Translations under genes and position numbers: made by a program | The notes under the pieces: model-generated | What the model saw: only the letters and a program-made list of their open reading frames with translations | Database searches by the model: none | Told to the model about the DNA's origin: nothing | NCBI RefSeq assembly: GCF_037126465.1 | Contig: NC_088206.1 | Coordinates: 71,985,687 to 72,049,686, forward strand | Source: Ornithodoros turicata | Lineage: Eukaryota; Arthropoda; Arachnida; Ixodida; Argasidae | Reading direction: 5' to 3' | Length of the DNA: 64,000 nucleotides | Shown: positions 33,368-45,932 of the stretch, piece by piece | Position numbering within the stretch: position 1 is the stretch's first letter | Layout: the number at the start of each line of letters is the position of its first letter

Positions 33368-35152
33368 GTGGCTAAAGTTGCGCCGCCCTACGTCATGAGT
33401 CACGTGGAATATCTTTTAAACGGGTGTGCAGAACAAAAAGGCCTCTCGCGCGCTCTGTGGGGTACCCGCACTCGTCGCTGAGGTACACTGTACACTGTGA
33501 GGTACACTGAGGTGCTGAGGGACGTTACCCCAGTGCTTCTTTGGGGACTCTGTCTCATCTTCTTTCAAAAGTAAAACAACTCTCACTGCGCACTTCAGCA
33601 AAACCGTAGTAGCCCGTTACACCTTCTTAAAACGCTTTGAGAGATGGAACCTCTTCAAACCGTCCGAATGCCGCTCCAGGCGAAGTGGAGTCCACACCGT
33701 CCTCCTCATAAAACGATGTAACGTAAAACAGAGATGATGTTTGGCGAATGTGCAGGTACGCTTCAGGACTGTACTTTGCGAACAAACACGGACATGGTAA
33801 CATACTCAAAGTCCCGGTACGTTGGAGTGCCTGGACTTCCCACTGGCCACTGTCCGTAGCAATAATAGGTGGGTACGTAACATAACGTTCAAGTACACGT
33901 TCACTTCTTTGCATTCCACGCACCCGCACTCTCCACCAAATGTATCCTCCTCTCTCACGCATACCCCAACAGTCTCGTGCCCGCCACCCACCCATACCAT
34001 TCCCTACGTACGCGCTATCCCCTCCACTAGTATTCGCTCCCCTATGCATGTTTCAGTTTTAATCGAAAAACGCCGAAAAACATACGCCGGGTAAATTTAC
34101 CCTCAATCGGTTTAACCCGAAAAACACCGAATACAGAAGGACATTTAAGGAATAATGACAGAGATAGATTGCTGCACATTTCCAGCAAGTTGTTGATGCA
34201 GATCAGAAAACCATACAGAGATACTGTGGATACTGTGGTTATGAAAGTTTACTTTTCGTTAGCCGTAAAAAGCCACCGCAGCGAACAACGCCACGTCGAG
34301 TGAACGTCGCGCGGAAATTACGCTGTGGACATCTATTCGCCGATAACTGTCGGGTAATAAACCATGTACATGCCGAAAAGAAAAAAAAAACATCGAAAAA
34401 CCGGCAGATTTCGTGAAAACCAATAAACATCGAAAAACATACGCCGTATCCGCCCAAAAATAAAAACCGAAAACAAACGCGGAAGCTTATCTATGTACTA
34501 CCTCCCTCTTCCCCTCTTCACTCTCCCCACCAGTACAATCCCTTGTGCACTCCCTATTACACTCGCAATCTCCTCTCCTCTACCACTCGCACTCTCCTCC
34601 CCTCTACCACTCGCACTTTCCTCTCCTCTACACTCTGCCACTCAGACGCACTATCCTCACCTGTACAATCGTCCTATATACCCCACCCTCACCCTATATA
34701 CTCCACTCTTCCGCCACACACTTCTCTCCTACACACACTCATCTCTTCCCCTGCACACTCCGCATCTCTAAATTCTCACACACACTCTCTCTCAGCACGT
34801 TCAACTGTAGGGGGGAAAGATGCCGCACACACACACACGGTGAATGGAAGGCCAGCGGTGTCGACCTCCTCTATTTGATGCATGGCACGACCAGCGACGG
34901 CGGCTTATGCAAAACAATGCCACATAGACCGGGTGAACGACACGGATATATGTACCGCATAAAATGCGCAGCAGCACAGTGCCCCCTTTCCTCTCTTCGG
35001 TTTCTTCCTTACTAGCTGTCTAAGTATCGATCACGACGGATGATACATGGAAACTTTCACGATTGCACTTATACGCTTACGTTGTGTGTGTGTGGAACGT
35101 CACCTGAAAGTGTAGTGTAAGGAAAAGCAGCGCGTTTCTTAGCTGTTCATAT
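33368..35152. other. No gene; CT-rich low-complexity block
   Basis: From about 34490 to 34800 the plus strand is strongly pyrimidine-rich with repeated CTCTACCACTCGCACT words; long open frames there are compositional. The motif CGAAAAACATACGCC occurs twice (about 34073 and 34431), which hints at another decayed element. No coding motif is recognised. Confidence 0.45.
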
Positions 35153-35156
35153 AGTA

Positions 35157-36246
35157 CTGTAAAATCCTTTAATTTCGCGGCCCTAAAGTTTCGCGAATCG
35201 AGCAACAGGTACATACAGGGTGTCCCAGAAAACGTGTCATTGAATTATAATAAAAAAACTACGCCACCTAGAATCATGCGGTCAACAGCATTTGTTCTTA
35301 TTAGCTTTTTGCCACCTCCTAATGTGAATGTCATGTACTCCAAGTTTAATTATGTAAATATTTGCGAACTGAACTCGGAAATTTGCCAAGTAAAGGTCAC
35401 TTTTTTACCCCACCAATATGAAGAGCGTGCCGAATTCACTCAAATTAATGATAATTCACAGTGATATTCACGAGCTATCCCATCGAAAAAAATAGCCGAA
35501 TATCATGTTTTTCGGAGCACCGGACCATAGCGCGCGATGACTTTTTGAGCGCAATCGCTCTCAGTGCGACGAAAGGAGGTTCCGAAGCCAGCCCACAGAG
35601 TGATAGTAGAAAAAGAAACAGTTCCTAAAATTGGGAGAGGGAAAGCATTATCCCAGCGAAAGTCGGACGTGATAAGCCGTTCCTGTTTTATCTCTTTCTG
35701 CGATGTCGGGGAGGGCTGGGTTTCCAACCTCCTTTCGTCGGACTGACAAAGATTGCGCTGAAAAATTCATCGTGCGCTATTCTGTGCGACCTCCGTAGAG
35801 CATGATGTTCGGCTATTTTTTCCGATGGGATAGCTCCTGAATACCCCTGTCAATTATCATTAATTTGACTAAATTAGACACGCTCTTCACATTGGTGGGG
35901 TAAAAAAGTAACCTTTACTAGGCAAATTTCCGACTTAAGCTCGCAAAAATTTACATAATTAAACTTACGTTACACGATATTCACATGAGGAGGTGCCAAA
36001 AACCCAGTAAGAACAAATGCCATTGACCGCATGACTCTAGGTGGTGTAGTTTTTTTATTATAATTAAATGACACGTTTTCTGGGACACCCTGTATATTCG
36101 CGACAACCCAGTTTGGCGAGCTCCACAATCTCCCGGAGCTGCTCCTTCGTGTTGAAATTTTTTCGCGTGCCCTTAAAGTTCGCGAATTTCCTCGATTCGC
36201 GAAATTCGCGAGAATCAAGGGCTCCCGAAATAAAAGTGTTTTACAG
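35157..36246. mobile_element. MITE with CTGTAAAA ends, split by another transposon
   Basis: The left CTGTAAAATCCTTTAATTTC...TTCGCGAATCGAG pairs with the right TCGATTCGCGAA...AATAAAAGTGTTTTACAG. Removing the insert at 35216-36092 leaves a palindromic element of about 210 bp. A similar CAGTAAAATCC start occurs near 63655. The outer TA context is not clean, so boundaries are approximate. Confidence 0.6.
35216..36092. mobile_element. Long-armed palindromic transposon, TA duplication (877 bp)
   Basis: Ends CAGGGTGTCCCAGAAAACGT and the mirror image are flanked by TA (35214-35215 and 36093-36094). The arms pair with mismatches for about 370 bp, leaving only about 120-140 bp unpaired in the middle. 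Landmark pairs include CATCGAAAAAAATAGCCGA with TCGGCTATTTTTTCCGATG. No transposase frame is present. TA duplication suggests the Tc1/mariner group, tentatively. Confidence 0.85.
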
Positions 36247-36352
36247 GATTAGTTTTATTACTATTATTATTGCTACTTCGTAGTCGCAGGGAGGCCGTAA
36301 GGAATTTTTGGCACAGGGCAACAGGATGCTCCTTGTATTCTAGGGGTGCCGA

Positions 36353-36497
36353 CCCAAGTGAAAAATGTCTGCAATTCCAAATGGTTCATAAAGCAATTCC
36401 CACTTGCAAACCATTTACGTACAAATGACTTCAAAGTGGTTTGGAAGTACAAATTGTTTCATAAACCACTTGTAATTGCAAACATTTTTCACCTGGG
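36353..36497. mobile_element. Small MITE (145 bp) inside a GCGGCCCGC-rich relic
   Basis: CCCAAGTGAAAAATGT and ACATTTTTCACCTGGG are inverted ends, with TGCAATT and CATAAA words pairing inside. The flanks (GGGGTGCCGAC on the left; GCGGCCCGC repeated on the right up to about 36545) look like one older hAT-type element that this MITE may have split; that part is speculative. Confidence 0.65.
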
Positions 36498-36724
36498 GAA
36501 ATTGCGGCCCGCTTGAGGTTGTCATGCGGCCCGCATGGCCCCCGAGCAACAAATAGAAAATCATTCAGCCCAAGCTTCATGAACGGTCGTGGCGTTGTCA
36601 CTGGGCAGCTGTACTCGTGCAGTTTTATCTCGCGTTAATTGGTGATAGAAAACTGTTGTCACTGGCCTGTAACAGCCGATGACTCACTAACTAAAAGACG
36701 CGCGGGGTCGGTTGGCATACGACA

Positions 36725-36919
36725 ACAGCGAAGACGACAAAAGTAACACAAGGACAGTCATGGAACGTCCAATTTTCAACTTTTAATAGTATGATAAAAT
36801 GTTGATATATTGATATGTTGATAATCGTATGAGAAAATGATAAAATGTATGATAAATGTCGTATGATAAAAGTTCGACGTTCCGTGTCTGTCTCTGTGTT
36901 GCTCTTGTCGTCTTCGCTG
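36725..36919. repeat. Fold-back element (195 bp)
   Basis: CAGCGAAGACGACAA at 36725 is mirrored by TTG(T)CGTCTTCGCTG ending at 36919, with pairing through GGAACGTC/GACGTTCC. The centre is AT-rich with repeated TATGATAAA words. It ends only 5 bp before the next fold-back. Confidence 0.75.
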
Positions 36920-36924
36920 AAGAT

Positions 36925-37417
36925 TCTCTAAGCCTGTCCCAAAAAAGGGAAGAAGGAAACAGGAAAAACCGTTAAAAATCGGAGTTTATCGGATAAATCC
37001 GATTTTTTGCAAAAACATCGGCGGGAGTTTGTCGGATAAATCCGAAAAATCGGAAGCCTAGTTAAAACCAAGAGGTGCCAAGTTTCCTCATGACACGGCA
37101 AATAAAAACGATTGCTGACCCTGTGATAGAGCAAAGATAAGTAATTGGGTAATTAGGATAATTGGGTTACTTAGCTTTGCTCTATCACAGGGTCAGCAAT
37201 CGTTTTTATTTGCCGTGTCATGAGGAAACTTAGCACCTCTTGGTTTTAACTAGGCTTCCGATTTTTCGGATTTATCCGACAAACTCTGATGAACTCCCTC
37301 CGATGTTTTTGCAAAAAATCGGATTTATCCGATAAACTCCGATTTTCCAAAGGCCCATGTGGCTGCCTTACGGTTTTTCCTCTTTCCTTCTTCCCTTCTT
37401 TGGGACAGGCTTAGAGA
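36925..37417. repeat. Long fold-back element (493 bp, arms over 200 bp)
   Basis: TCTCTAAGCCTGTCCC at 36925 and the mirror image at 37402-37417 begin arms of 212 bp (to 37136) and 243 bp (from 37175). Each arm contains CGGATAAATCCGA-type words, which are themselves palindromic. The right arm carries extra segments absent from the left. The apex is about 38 bp (GTAATTGGG repeated). Confidence 0.85.
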
Positions 37418-37907
37418 GAGAGAGAGGCTTATTGACCATAGTTGACATATCACGAATTCTCGCTCCCATTTCAACGTCGCTTTTGCTTTCCTTTTCGCTT
37501 TTACGTCATCGTGCTCCACGATAATGGAGTCCAAGTGACCTTGAACAAAGTCCGAGTGAAACGGAATGGAAGTCTCATCACGGAGCCACGCGAGAGAACG
37601 GTCACGTGATCGAGGATCACCTCGTAGCTTTTATGTATCCCCATCCCCCTTTCCCGCATAACTTGGGGACCCTGACCGACAGCGGGTCACGCTATGCAAG
37701 ACGGAAACGGGCGCAGGAAAGAGCCCACCTTTTTCCTCCCTAACTTTTGCTTCCCTTTCGATGGCGTGTGATGCCGATATCGGAAAGCCATTAGGGGCCG
37801 TGTGTATAATGCCGGCTGCCGAACGGGCTGCATAATAAATACGTCTCCTTTAGGACCCACACGGGAAGGTAATTGTAATGTGTTTTGTCCAATAACTGGC
37901 TTCTTTG
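37418..37907. other. No feature recognised
   Basis: Nothing recognised. Confidence 0.4.
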
Positions 37908-37972
37908 TTGTTGTTTTTTTTTTTGTGTGTGTTAGCGCCGCGAAGCAACGGTGGCTATGAGCGGAGTATATG
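37908..37972 (-). mobile_element. SINE-A 3' terminal fragment, minus strand
   Basis: A T-run at 37913-37924 is followed by GTTAGCGCCGCGAAGCAACG and GTGGCTATGAGCGG, the reversed SINE-A 3' end with its tail. The rest of the SINE is absent. Confidence 0.75.
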
Positions 37973-40900
37973 CACTATCGGGAACGATCAACGCTGGACA
38001 GCCTCTTACACGTGCAATGCCTTGATACGCAATGCAGTGTGCGAATACTGCCCGTGAATATCCTCACAACACGGTTCGTTCAGTGAACACCAGGAGGCGA
38101 CTCCCAAACTTCTCTGCGCCGATAGGATGGATCTCCCCTCCATAACACGCGCAAACACATGTAGCTGCGTATTTTTAACATAAACGCCACAAATCCTATA
38201 ACGTGCTCAACCCTGCGAGAACAACCACCATCACGGAATCTAACATTTCTACATCGCTTGATACATACGTAAATATATTGTAGCCCGTTACCAATTTAAA
38301 AAAAAAATCATACCCGAAAGATTTTGTCAAATAAGTTACAACTCCACCGAAAAACTTTGCTCACTTTGTCGCGAAAGACACCCTGTATTCTCTCGCCATT
38401 TGGGAGCGTATTAAATTACCAAGTCAAAGCCGCTACGCAAACGCATAATCTCAAATCCATTGAAGCATTATTCCGTTGCACAGAGCAACACAGAATACGC
38501 GCTATTCAGAATGCTTACACTGCTCTCCACTCCACAAAGCACTGCGAGGTCTCCTTTTCGCAAACAGACGACACGAGCAGATATGCCCTGTTTGCAATGC
38601 AAATAAACTCTCCTTCTGCAATGCCCATCTCGGTCGTGCAAAAAAATTATAAAGAAGAAGAAAAAAAAAACTCTCCTGTTTGCATCCGGAGATATTTGTA
38701 AATGTCCATCTTCGAAGTAAAACAGAAAAAAGGCGAAGGGTTTTCGCGCAAGACAGAGATCTGCGTCATTCATTTCGCAGACGACGCGTTCCCGCTCTGC
38801 ACGGAAAAAAGGCGAAACGACGCGTGTGGAATGAATGGGCTGCTCGTAAACGCGAAGCGGCACACAACAAACGATAAAAAGAGAGAGTAAACAAGTTAAA
38901 AACAAAAACTGGCTGAAGTGCGTCTTTTAGGTCGTAATGTTGAAAGAGTTCGGTATGGAAGGAGGCGCTCTCAGCGCAAATCAATTTGACGCGCTCTTTC
39001 CTCTCTTCTGCTACTGCGCTGCGTCTCTACCAGTCGCGTTTTACTTCGACGCGCGGTGTCGTCTGCAATCTGCAGTTTCGATTTGCGAGCGGAACGGAAT
39101 GGGAGGGAGTGAAAAGGTCCACACAAACGCCCTACACTGTTTTAGCTTTATGTCTTCATTGTATGGTGGCCCCGCCTTAGTACTAAAGGCAGCAAAAAAA
39201 AAAAAAAAAAAAACAGCGAAAGATAAACATTATAACTGAAATCTGACAGCCTGCGCCACGCTTTCCCTTCTGCCATACTGGTGACGTCGGCAGAATGGCG
39301 ACGACTACGAAACGGTGTCTGCCTTAGCGAATCACCGCAGACGATTCAAAGCAGAGCAAGTCCGCAGGCGCGTCGTTTCCGTAGCTACGGTCAGTCGTGG
39401 TCAAAACGTGGTTGTGATTGGAGGGACTTCTAACCTCTAGAAGAACCGAAACTGCACTCGCAGCACAAACACGAACTCCTTGGAACTTCTTGGCTTTTAC
39501 TTTCGAGACGAAATTGAACAACGAGCGCGCTTCTCCTCGGTGCTCTACCCCTCCCCACTTTTTTTTTTTTTTTTTACCATTCGCCGTTTAAAATTCCATA
39601 CGCACGAGCATCTTTGCTGATTCGCTTATCGTCATCGTCCATCCGGCTCACGTGCAGGCGATATTGACTTCTAATTTCCCCTTTCACCCCTTCATATCCG
39701 CCACGCGACCGCTTCCCCCCCAAAAAAACCCTATCTCTTCTCCCCTGCCACTCAAACACATCTCTCTTTCTTTATTTTTTTTATTCTTATTTTTTTTCGC
39801 TCGAAAATGTATAACGCGCGCGAGCGAAAATTCGAGATGCGAAAACGAGATATGCGGAAAGAAAAACCGCGCGCAGAGTGCGTTTCAAATAAACGTGCCG
39901 CGCGTGCGAAAAATATCACGCCGCAGGAAATAAAAAGTGGCGAAGAATTTTTTTTAAGGGGAAAAGAAGGAAAGTAGGCGCGGCGAAATACTAACTCACC
40001 ACGAGCGCGGTTATCGTATTAAAATGCACTTTTATGGCGGACACGTTGCCAGACTGCAAACATCGCATGTCGCCGCTCGACAGCTCGCGCATTTTGAAAG
40101 TGCGCATAAGGGAAAAAAAAAAAAAAAAGAGGACATGGGGAAAGAATAAGGAATAGTGCGTTATACGACATGATGCTGCATAAGCGGGACACTAACTTTC
40201 TTGTTCCCGCAACTTCTCTTGCCTCACACAAGGATGTTTTCGTGATGCTGTGTTCGCATTCGATTTCCAATTGAGCCATTGTCTTTTGTGTGTCCCCCTT
40301 TTTCTCTCTCTCTCTCTCTCTCTTTCCTGAAGAATCGGGAACTACAAGGTAAACAACGGGGCGCAGTGATATTGTCCTTCCTTGTTCCATCGCCTCATCT
40401 AATTGTCATTCGGAAGCACGCAACATTTCCTTCCAAGCTCTCACATTTTCCTCGGGGTTTGGTTGGATGTTTTTATTTATTCTTTTATTTTTTATTTTTT
40501 TTCTGAATCTCACCCAAATATTCCGCTGCGCAACGCCCTTTACATACACCTTCACGGCAGACCTATTCCCCGTTCCGCTTCACAGAGCAAAATTGTTATC
40601 ACACTAGACCAATATCACCTCCTTCCCAATCACCACATATTATCCTCTCTCTTAGAACGTGTCCATTCGCGAACAAAAAAGACGTGTGACGAAATAGCCC
40701 AGCTTACGACAAGACGCAAAAACCGTTACGCACATGGGAAGCAAAGCAATGGATGCACAGTTATAAAGTTGCAGCGTCCTGTATACGGCAAAGGGTTTTA
40801 CGGCAATGTTATGAGAAGACTGCAGGAAGAGAAAAAAAAACATTGAATATGGCTCCTCCTAGGGGGCGCTGTAAGATTGGAACCCAAATCGGTTCTTTGT

Positions 40901-42631
40901 CCATTTCGGTGGCTCCGTCGTAAACTCGTGTTTATAATCCTCGAGTGCCGCAGTGAACACTATGTGAACATGGGTGATTGTTTTTTTTTCTCTTTCCATT
41001 TTTTTATTCTTTGTGTGTGTGTGTGTGTGTGTGTGTGTTGATGTCGACTTGCCCTTTCTTGACCTAGACGGATTGTGATCACTTATGTATAGGGAGTGAG
41101 TTTTTCGGGTTAAATGCCTTTATCAGATTCGGGGGGTAAAAATCGGGCGCTATTTTTAAATCTGTAATTTGGGGAGAAATCCGACGATAAAGGAGTGTTA
41201 TCGGGTGTTTTTGTTGCTTCCTAATCTCTCTTTTGGCGAAAACGCGTTTATTGCTACCCCTAGAGGGAAGGAGTGGAATTATGCCTGAGCTGATTTCGTT
41301 CTTCCCCATCGATGTATTCAGATAAGGGTGTGTTGTGCTTCTGTAAACAATTTCCACACTTCGCTAAGCCTCGTTCTGCGCTCGTGCACAGAGATCGCCG
41401 TGCGACCTAATGCGTTTTGGCAACAGAGAATTAGGGAACCCCTTGTTCCCATATTCCCATCCTCTTTCCTCCTGTCTGGCTTTTCTCCCCATTTTCCCAC
41501 AGTTGCTTTGGAGAATATAACCTGCCGTGCGATACATACGTAAGAGAATGATCGCTTATATTCCCTATTACGGGAATTCTGCGTTCCCTAATTTTCCATC
41601 CTGCCGTCTTTTCCATTTAGTGTTAATATTCCCTATAAACATTCTTTCTCCCGAATCCTATTCTTGATCCGTTCTAAACAATTCATTGATAACATTCCCT
41701 ACAAGAATTATCATTTCCCTGATTCTTCTCGTCGCCATCTCCCTATTTCTAGGCGAACACCCCTCTTCTCAAGCCCATGCAGTTTAGCCGCGAGGCACAA
41801 CCACTCCCTTCTTGCCCGTCTATTCTTATGAACTGTTCATTTTAAGCCTTTTTTTCCCCTTCGACTCCCTTTTTTTTTCCTAGATCGTTATCTCCTCCCC
41901 CTTATCTCCCTCACCCCCTGTAAATAAACGACACGTACGCGTCTCAATCAAGTAAATGTACCACGAAGACATTTTCGGTAGACGGCAGCTCGCCAAAGGA
42001 GCGACGCAACTGTAGAGTGTACGTAGCATTTCTATGCGGCGCATCAGCGCAACTGGGGCCATTTGTGTCAGCGTGCGCGAGGGAGACGCATGTCTTGAAC
42101 GACGAACTATTCGTCAGCGTCGGGGCTACTTAGGCACGCGCGTAAAGGGTGTGTATCATGCGCAGTTCTTTCACACTTTGTAACAGTGTTTGTGTTGTGT
42201 TTCTTGCCTCTGAGGGATAATGGATTAGCCAGCTAAGGAAGAAGCGACTGCATGGCATGCGCAAGTAGCAAGAGTGGCGGAATAGAGGACCGGAAATGCT
42301 GGCTCGGAATAAATGGCGGTAACGACCTGCAGTTGGCAATACAACGACCTTGGAGACGGGTGAAACGATATGAATAATAAATGTTGCACAGTAGAAGTGC
42401 AGCTTAGTGCAGAGAGGGAGAGAGAAACTGTGCAGTCGGAAGTTGAATAATTTGGAAGAAAGAGCACTTTTAGTAACCAGTCTAGCCACCAGCCGGTGAC
42501 AGAGACAGCAGAACATCGTCATGTTTGCATGAAAAAGCGTTCTTGAGGCAAAAACAGCAATAAAAACGACGCCCGCGGTACGCGTACTTTTGCGTGAAAA
42601 CGTACACAATGTTGCCAGACGTTCATCCGCC
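37973..42631. other. 4.7 kb without recognised genes or transposons
   Basis: Low-complexity patches only: A-run at about 39194-39212, T-run at about 39560-39576, (CT)n at 40303-40324, (TG)n at 41013-41038. Open frames of 120-160 codons (for example 40403-40846 plus and 42130-42609 minus) have no recognisable motifs and overlap other frames. This is the longest stretch in the window where I recognise no repeat family. Confidence 0.45.
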
Positions 42632-43395
42632 GATATGGGTGTACGCCGAAATAAATCGTTAAAAACAAAACATTAAAAATCCTACGCTTAGGAATACACG
42701 CGTGAAAATAAACCTTCTGAAAGAAATCGCTGAAAAATCCACGCCCTCAAAATCAGCACTGCCAAGATAGGTAAATCATAGTTAGGCTTAGGGAGGGAAT
42801 GTGCCGGTTGTTAATTTACGAGGACATAACGTTGTTTGCAATGCAGTGCGCAACTCGAACGTTTTTTATTAATATTTATACCGTTATTAATTATGTGTCT
42901 TCTAATAAGAGCCGGAAAAAATGAAATATCCAGCTTAAAAGTGCAGAACGCAACGCGCGTATGAATGCAGGGATAACAAGAGCCCGATCTCGGAATCCAC
43001 AGTTTCGAAAAAAAGAAAAAAAAGGAAAGAAAATGCTCGATTGCTTCGCAAGATGATATCATCTTGCATGATATCATCTATATCATATATATCATCTTGC
43101 GAAGCAATCGGAGCGTTTTCTTTGTTTCGACACCGTGGATTGCGCGACAGGGAACTTCGCAATCGCGAATATCAACGACAGCCATACTATTTTTCGAGGC
43201 AGACGTAGGGAGCTTCGACCGTCCACCAATCAGAGAGGATTTACTTTGAAGAGTTAATTTTGCCACCGATGGATATTGATAGAACTTACACTTCAAAAAT
43301 TTGTTTTGAAAGGTGGATTTTTAAACGATTTCTTTTTCAACGTTTTATTCTTCGATGATTTATTTCGGCGTCATCCCGCCGATATAATCAGATGA
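42632..43395. mobile_element. Candidate inverted-repeat element with CGCCGAAATAAATC ends
   Basis: CGCCGAAATAAATCGTTAAA at about 42644 is mirrored by GATGATTTATTTCGGCG at about 43354, and GCCGATAT/ATATCGGC-type words lie just outside both. The fold-back at 42994-43142 lies inside. Boundaries and target duplication are unresolved. Confidence 0.45.
42994..43142. repeat. Fold-back repeat (nested)
   Basis: CGATTGCTTCGCAAGATGAT (from about 43037) pairs with ATCATCTTGCGAAGCAATCG (to about 43110). Looser pairing extends to AATCCACAGTTTCG and CGACACCGTGGATT at the ends. The apex is a (ATC)n/(GAT)n-rich palindrome. Confidence 0.75.
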
Positions 43396-43669
43396 CGAAG
43401 TCAACCCACTGAGTCCCTGCTCCGGATGGACGACTACTCATGAAAAAGAGAGGCTTGTCCCTGTTTAATCCCTATTTGACTCATTCGAGCTGGAGTAGTC
43501 AGCTACCTTATCAATACAGTCCTGCATTATCCGCGGGACCCGAGGATGACCCGCACATTACTTCAGGTGCGAGTCCAGATTTTGGGTATTGTGCGGGTAT
43601 CGCAGGTCGGGTGTCACTCTTGACCCCGGAGCAAGTAGCGTGTCGGACACCAATTTCGAAACCGAAACC

Positions 43670-44061
43670 TAACCGCCTAACCTAGCCTGCGCGCTCGTGG
43701 ACGTGACGTAACAATTAAGAGTTAGCCAATCAGGATCATGTTTTCAATGGCCGTATCCAATCACGAACATGCTTTCAGCGGTCGTGGCCATGGAGAAGAA
43801 CCACCGTCGTCTGCGAGTTGTGATTGAACGTCGCAGCGTACTAAATGGAAAAACTTGGAAATAACGCAAAGCGGTCTCAATCTTTCTCAAAAGTGATTTT
43901 CTGGAAAGCGTCTCGCACTTTTTTTTGTCTAAATATTAAGGTCCGCTGGTTCCAGGTGAGCTGCAATCATTTGCGGGTTCTTGAATCCGCAGAATTGTGG
44001 CTCTTAATGAGAGGTAGAGGAGCTAGGCAATGCGCAGGCTTTCTCCATAGAGGTGGCGTTG
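43670..44061 (+). mobile_element. MITE family A, copy 3
   Basis: The right end AGAGGTGGCGTTG matches the family. The left end is diverged (CCGCCTAACCTAGCCTGC). The interior shares AGCCAATCAGGATCATG and ACCACCGTCGTCTGCGAG with copies 1 and 2, in plus orientation. Confidence 0.75.
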
Positions 44062-45261
44062 GTCGGGTGCCGGTCGTGAAGTTCCGATAAGCGCAGGACT
44101 CTACTTATATCAATGCCGCTACACTGTATGCTTGCATCACATCCAACCCAATCATTCTATAATCATCTCCACCACTTAAACTTCGGTTCACACCAGACCA
44201 TCTGCAAACGAAGTCGCTAATGAGGGAAAAATATTTTCCCCAGTAATCCCACATAAAACAAAAAAATAAAATTCCACGAGTATGGAGCGTGCATGAAAGG
44301 CGAGCCTCGTTCGATCGGAACCGACTTTCTTTCTTTCTCTCCCTCTTACAAGAAAGCGTCCGACCATTCCGGGCCTCATTACGTTCGCTCGTTAATTACA
44401 CATTGATAAAACGAAGTACAATTCGTTTTTGAGTCAAAGTCTCTGGGAGCTTAATCTCTCAGTTCATTAAGAACAAATTTCTTTCCGTCCATGTCTCTCG
44501 AACGCTATTACGTTCTCTTTTGACGTTCGGCCATTTTCAATTACATCCTGCCCCAACAATGTGCTTCGAGTTTGTCCGCTAGCTTTTTAAAAATATTTAT
44601 TCCTTCTCTTTTTCTTATTTTTTTTACTTTTAACGTAACGTCGAACTCAGAACACGATTGGAAAGAATTATAGGATGAAGGGAAGCGAGAAGGAGGAATT
44701 TGTTTCGCAACACAATTAAGGCATTAATTTACATTGAGCCAGTTTGTCCCGTTAAGTGGCGCGTTTGTTGATGAGAGAAGCGGATATGAGAAAATGAGAA
44801 ACGGGTAAGCACGAATTATAAAAAAAAAAAGAAGAAGAAGAAACGAAGGCGGCGAATGGGATGAAGTGCTGAAAAAGCAATCTTTCGAAAGTCCAGCTAC
44901 GTCGAGATTAAAGGGACAAGCTGGCGTTTTCTGCGCCCGTGTGATTACAACTTAGCGAACTGCATTTATGAATGATGTACCGGATTAAAATCAAATGTTA
45001 CCGGTGAATGTAATGTATTTCTAGAAATTTCCGGGGAACGGGCAAGCTTTCGCAAGTTTCGGTTTCGCGAAGATGTAGGTGACGTCCCCGTCATATAGGA
45101 GACGCGCTCGTCTCCTATAGGTGGGGCGCACGTGATGTCACACCATAGCTTTACGCGCGCTATTTCGCCCTTTCTGGAGAACCGGAGAACCACCCCGCCT
45201 ATAAACGGCACATTCCCGATCCGTTTCTGTTCGGTTGCAGAGTGGCCAGCAGTTCTGGGGG
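44062..45261. other. No gene; one small inverted repeat
   Basis: TATAGGAGACG and CGTCTCCTATA pair around CGCT at about 45094-45120, with looser outer pairing of GTGACGTCCCC and GGTGGGGCGCAC. Nothing else is recognised. Confidence 0.45.
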
Positions 45262-45932
45262 TAATACCTCTGTCAGACGGGCACATACACGGCCCTTAAA
45301 GTTACATACGGCCCTAAGCTCTGGGGAGCTGCCAGACGGTATCCGTGAAGGCATTTTGTCGATTATGTCCAAGTCGATAAACGAGTCTGTGAACGTTGAA
45401 TGTAATGTAGCGAAATCACGCTTTTTCTTACTGAAAGTACACGAAAACAACGTTTTGTTGGTATTTTCAAAATACAACAGCAAACTATATTTGCATTTTA
45501 AGTGCTTTGGATATTTTTTTGAGTGGCATCTGACTTTTTGGATGCAGACCACACGGTGCGATGCCGCGTGCAGTGGTTCGAGGGTGTAACTACAAACGTA
45601 GCACTTGTACAGGTGGGATAAAAAGTGAAGCAAATTGCAAAAACGCCAGAAAAAGACGAAAAAAAAAAGGTGACAACATTACGTCGGCTAAAAAGCATTT
45701 TATTTCGGATCGAATTAAATGTGCTAAATCCTGTTTATGGTGTGCTTGGTAACGAGGCTTGGGCAGTTTCGATGGAATGCCGTAGACTGTCTTGCGGGAA
45801 CGCCGTTGCCCTTCTACCTCAGTTTTGTCGCAAAGGCCTTATTGCTGACCGTCTGGCAGGAAGTTAATGACAGTATGCATTTACGGCCGTGACCGTTAAG
45901 GCCGTATATGTGCCCGTCTGACAGAGGTATTA
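45262..45932. mobile_element. MITE family Q, copy 3 (671 bp)
   Basis: The ends TAATACCTCTGTCAGACGGG and CCCGTCTGACAGAGGTATTA are perfect inverts and match the family Q termini at about 21530. Subterminal ACGGCC/GGCCGT words mirror each other. A short frame beginning MPRAVVRGCNYK inside is too short to classify. Its last three bases are shared with the TTAA of the neighbouring MITE. Confidence 0.85.

Noticed and set aside
34493..35015. Pro/Ser/Leu-rich frames of 90-156 codons
   Set aside because: The region is a pyrimidine-rich low-complexity block, and all three frames are open because of composition.
45561..45752. Possible THAP-like start (MPRAVVRGCNYK)
   Set aside because: Only about 60 residues, with no convincing full zinc-binding spacing, inside a non-autonomous MITE.
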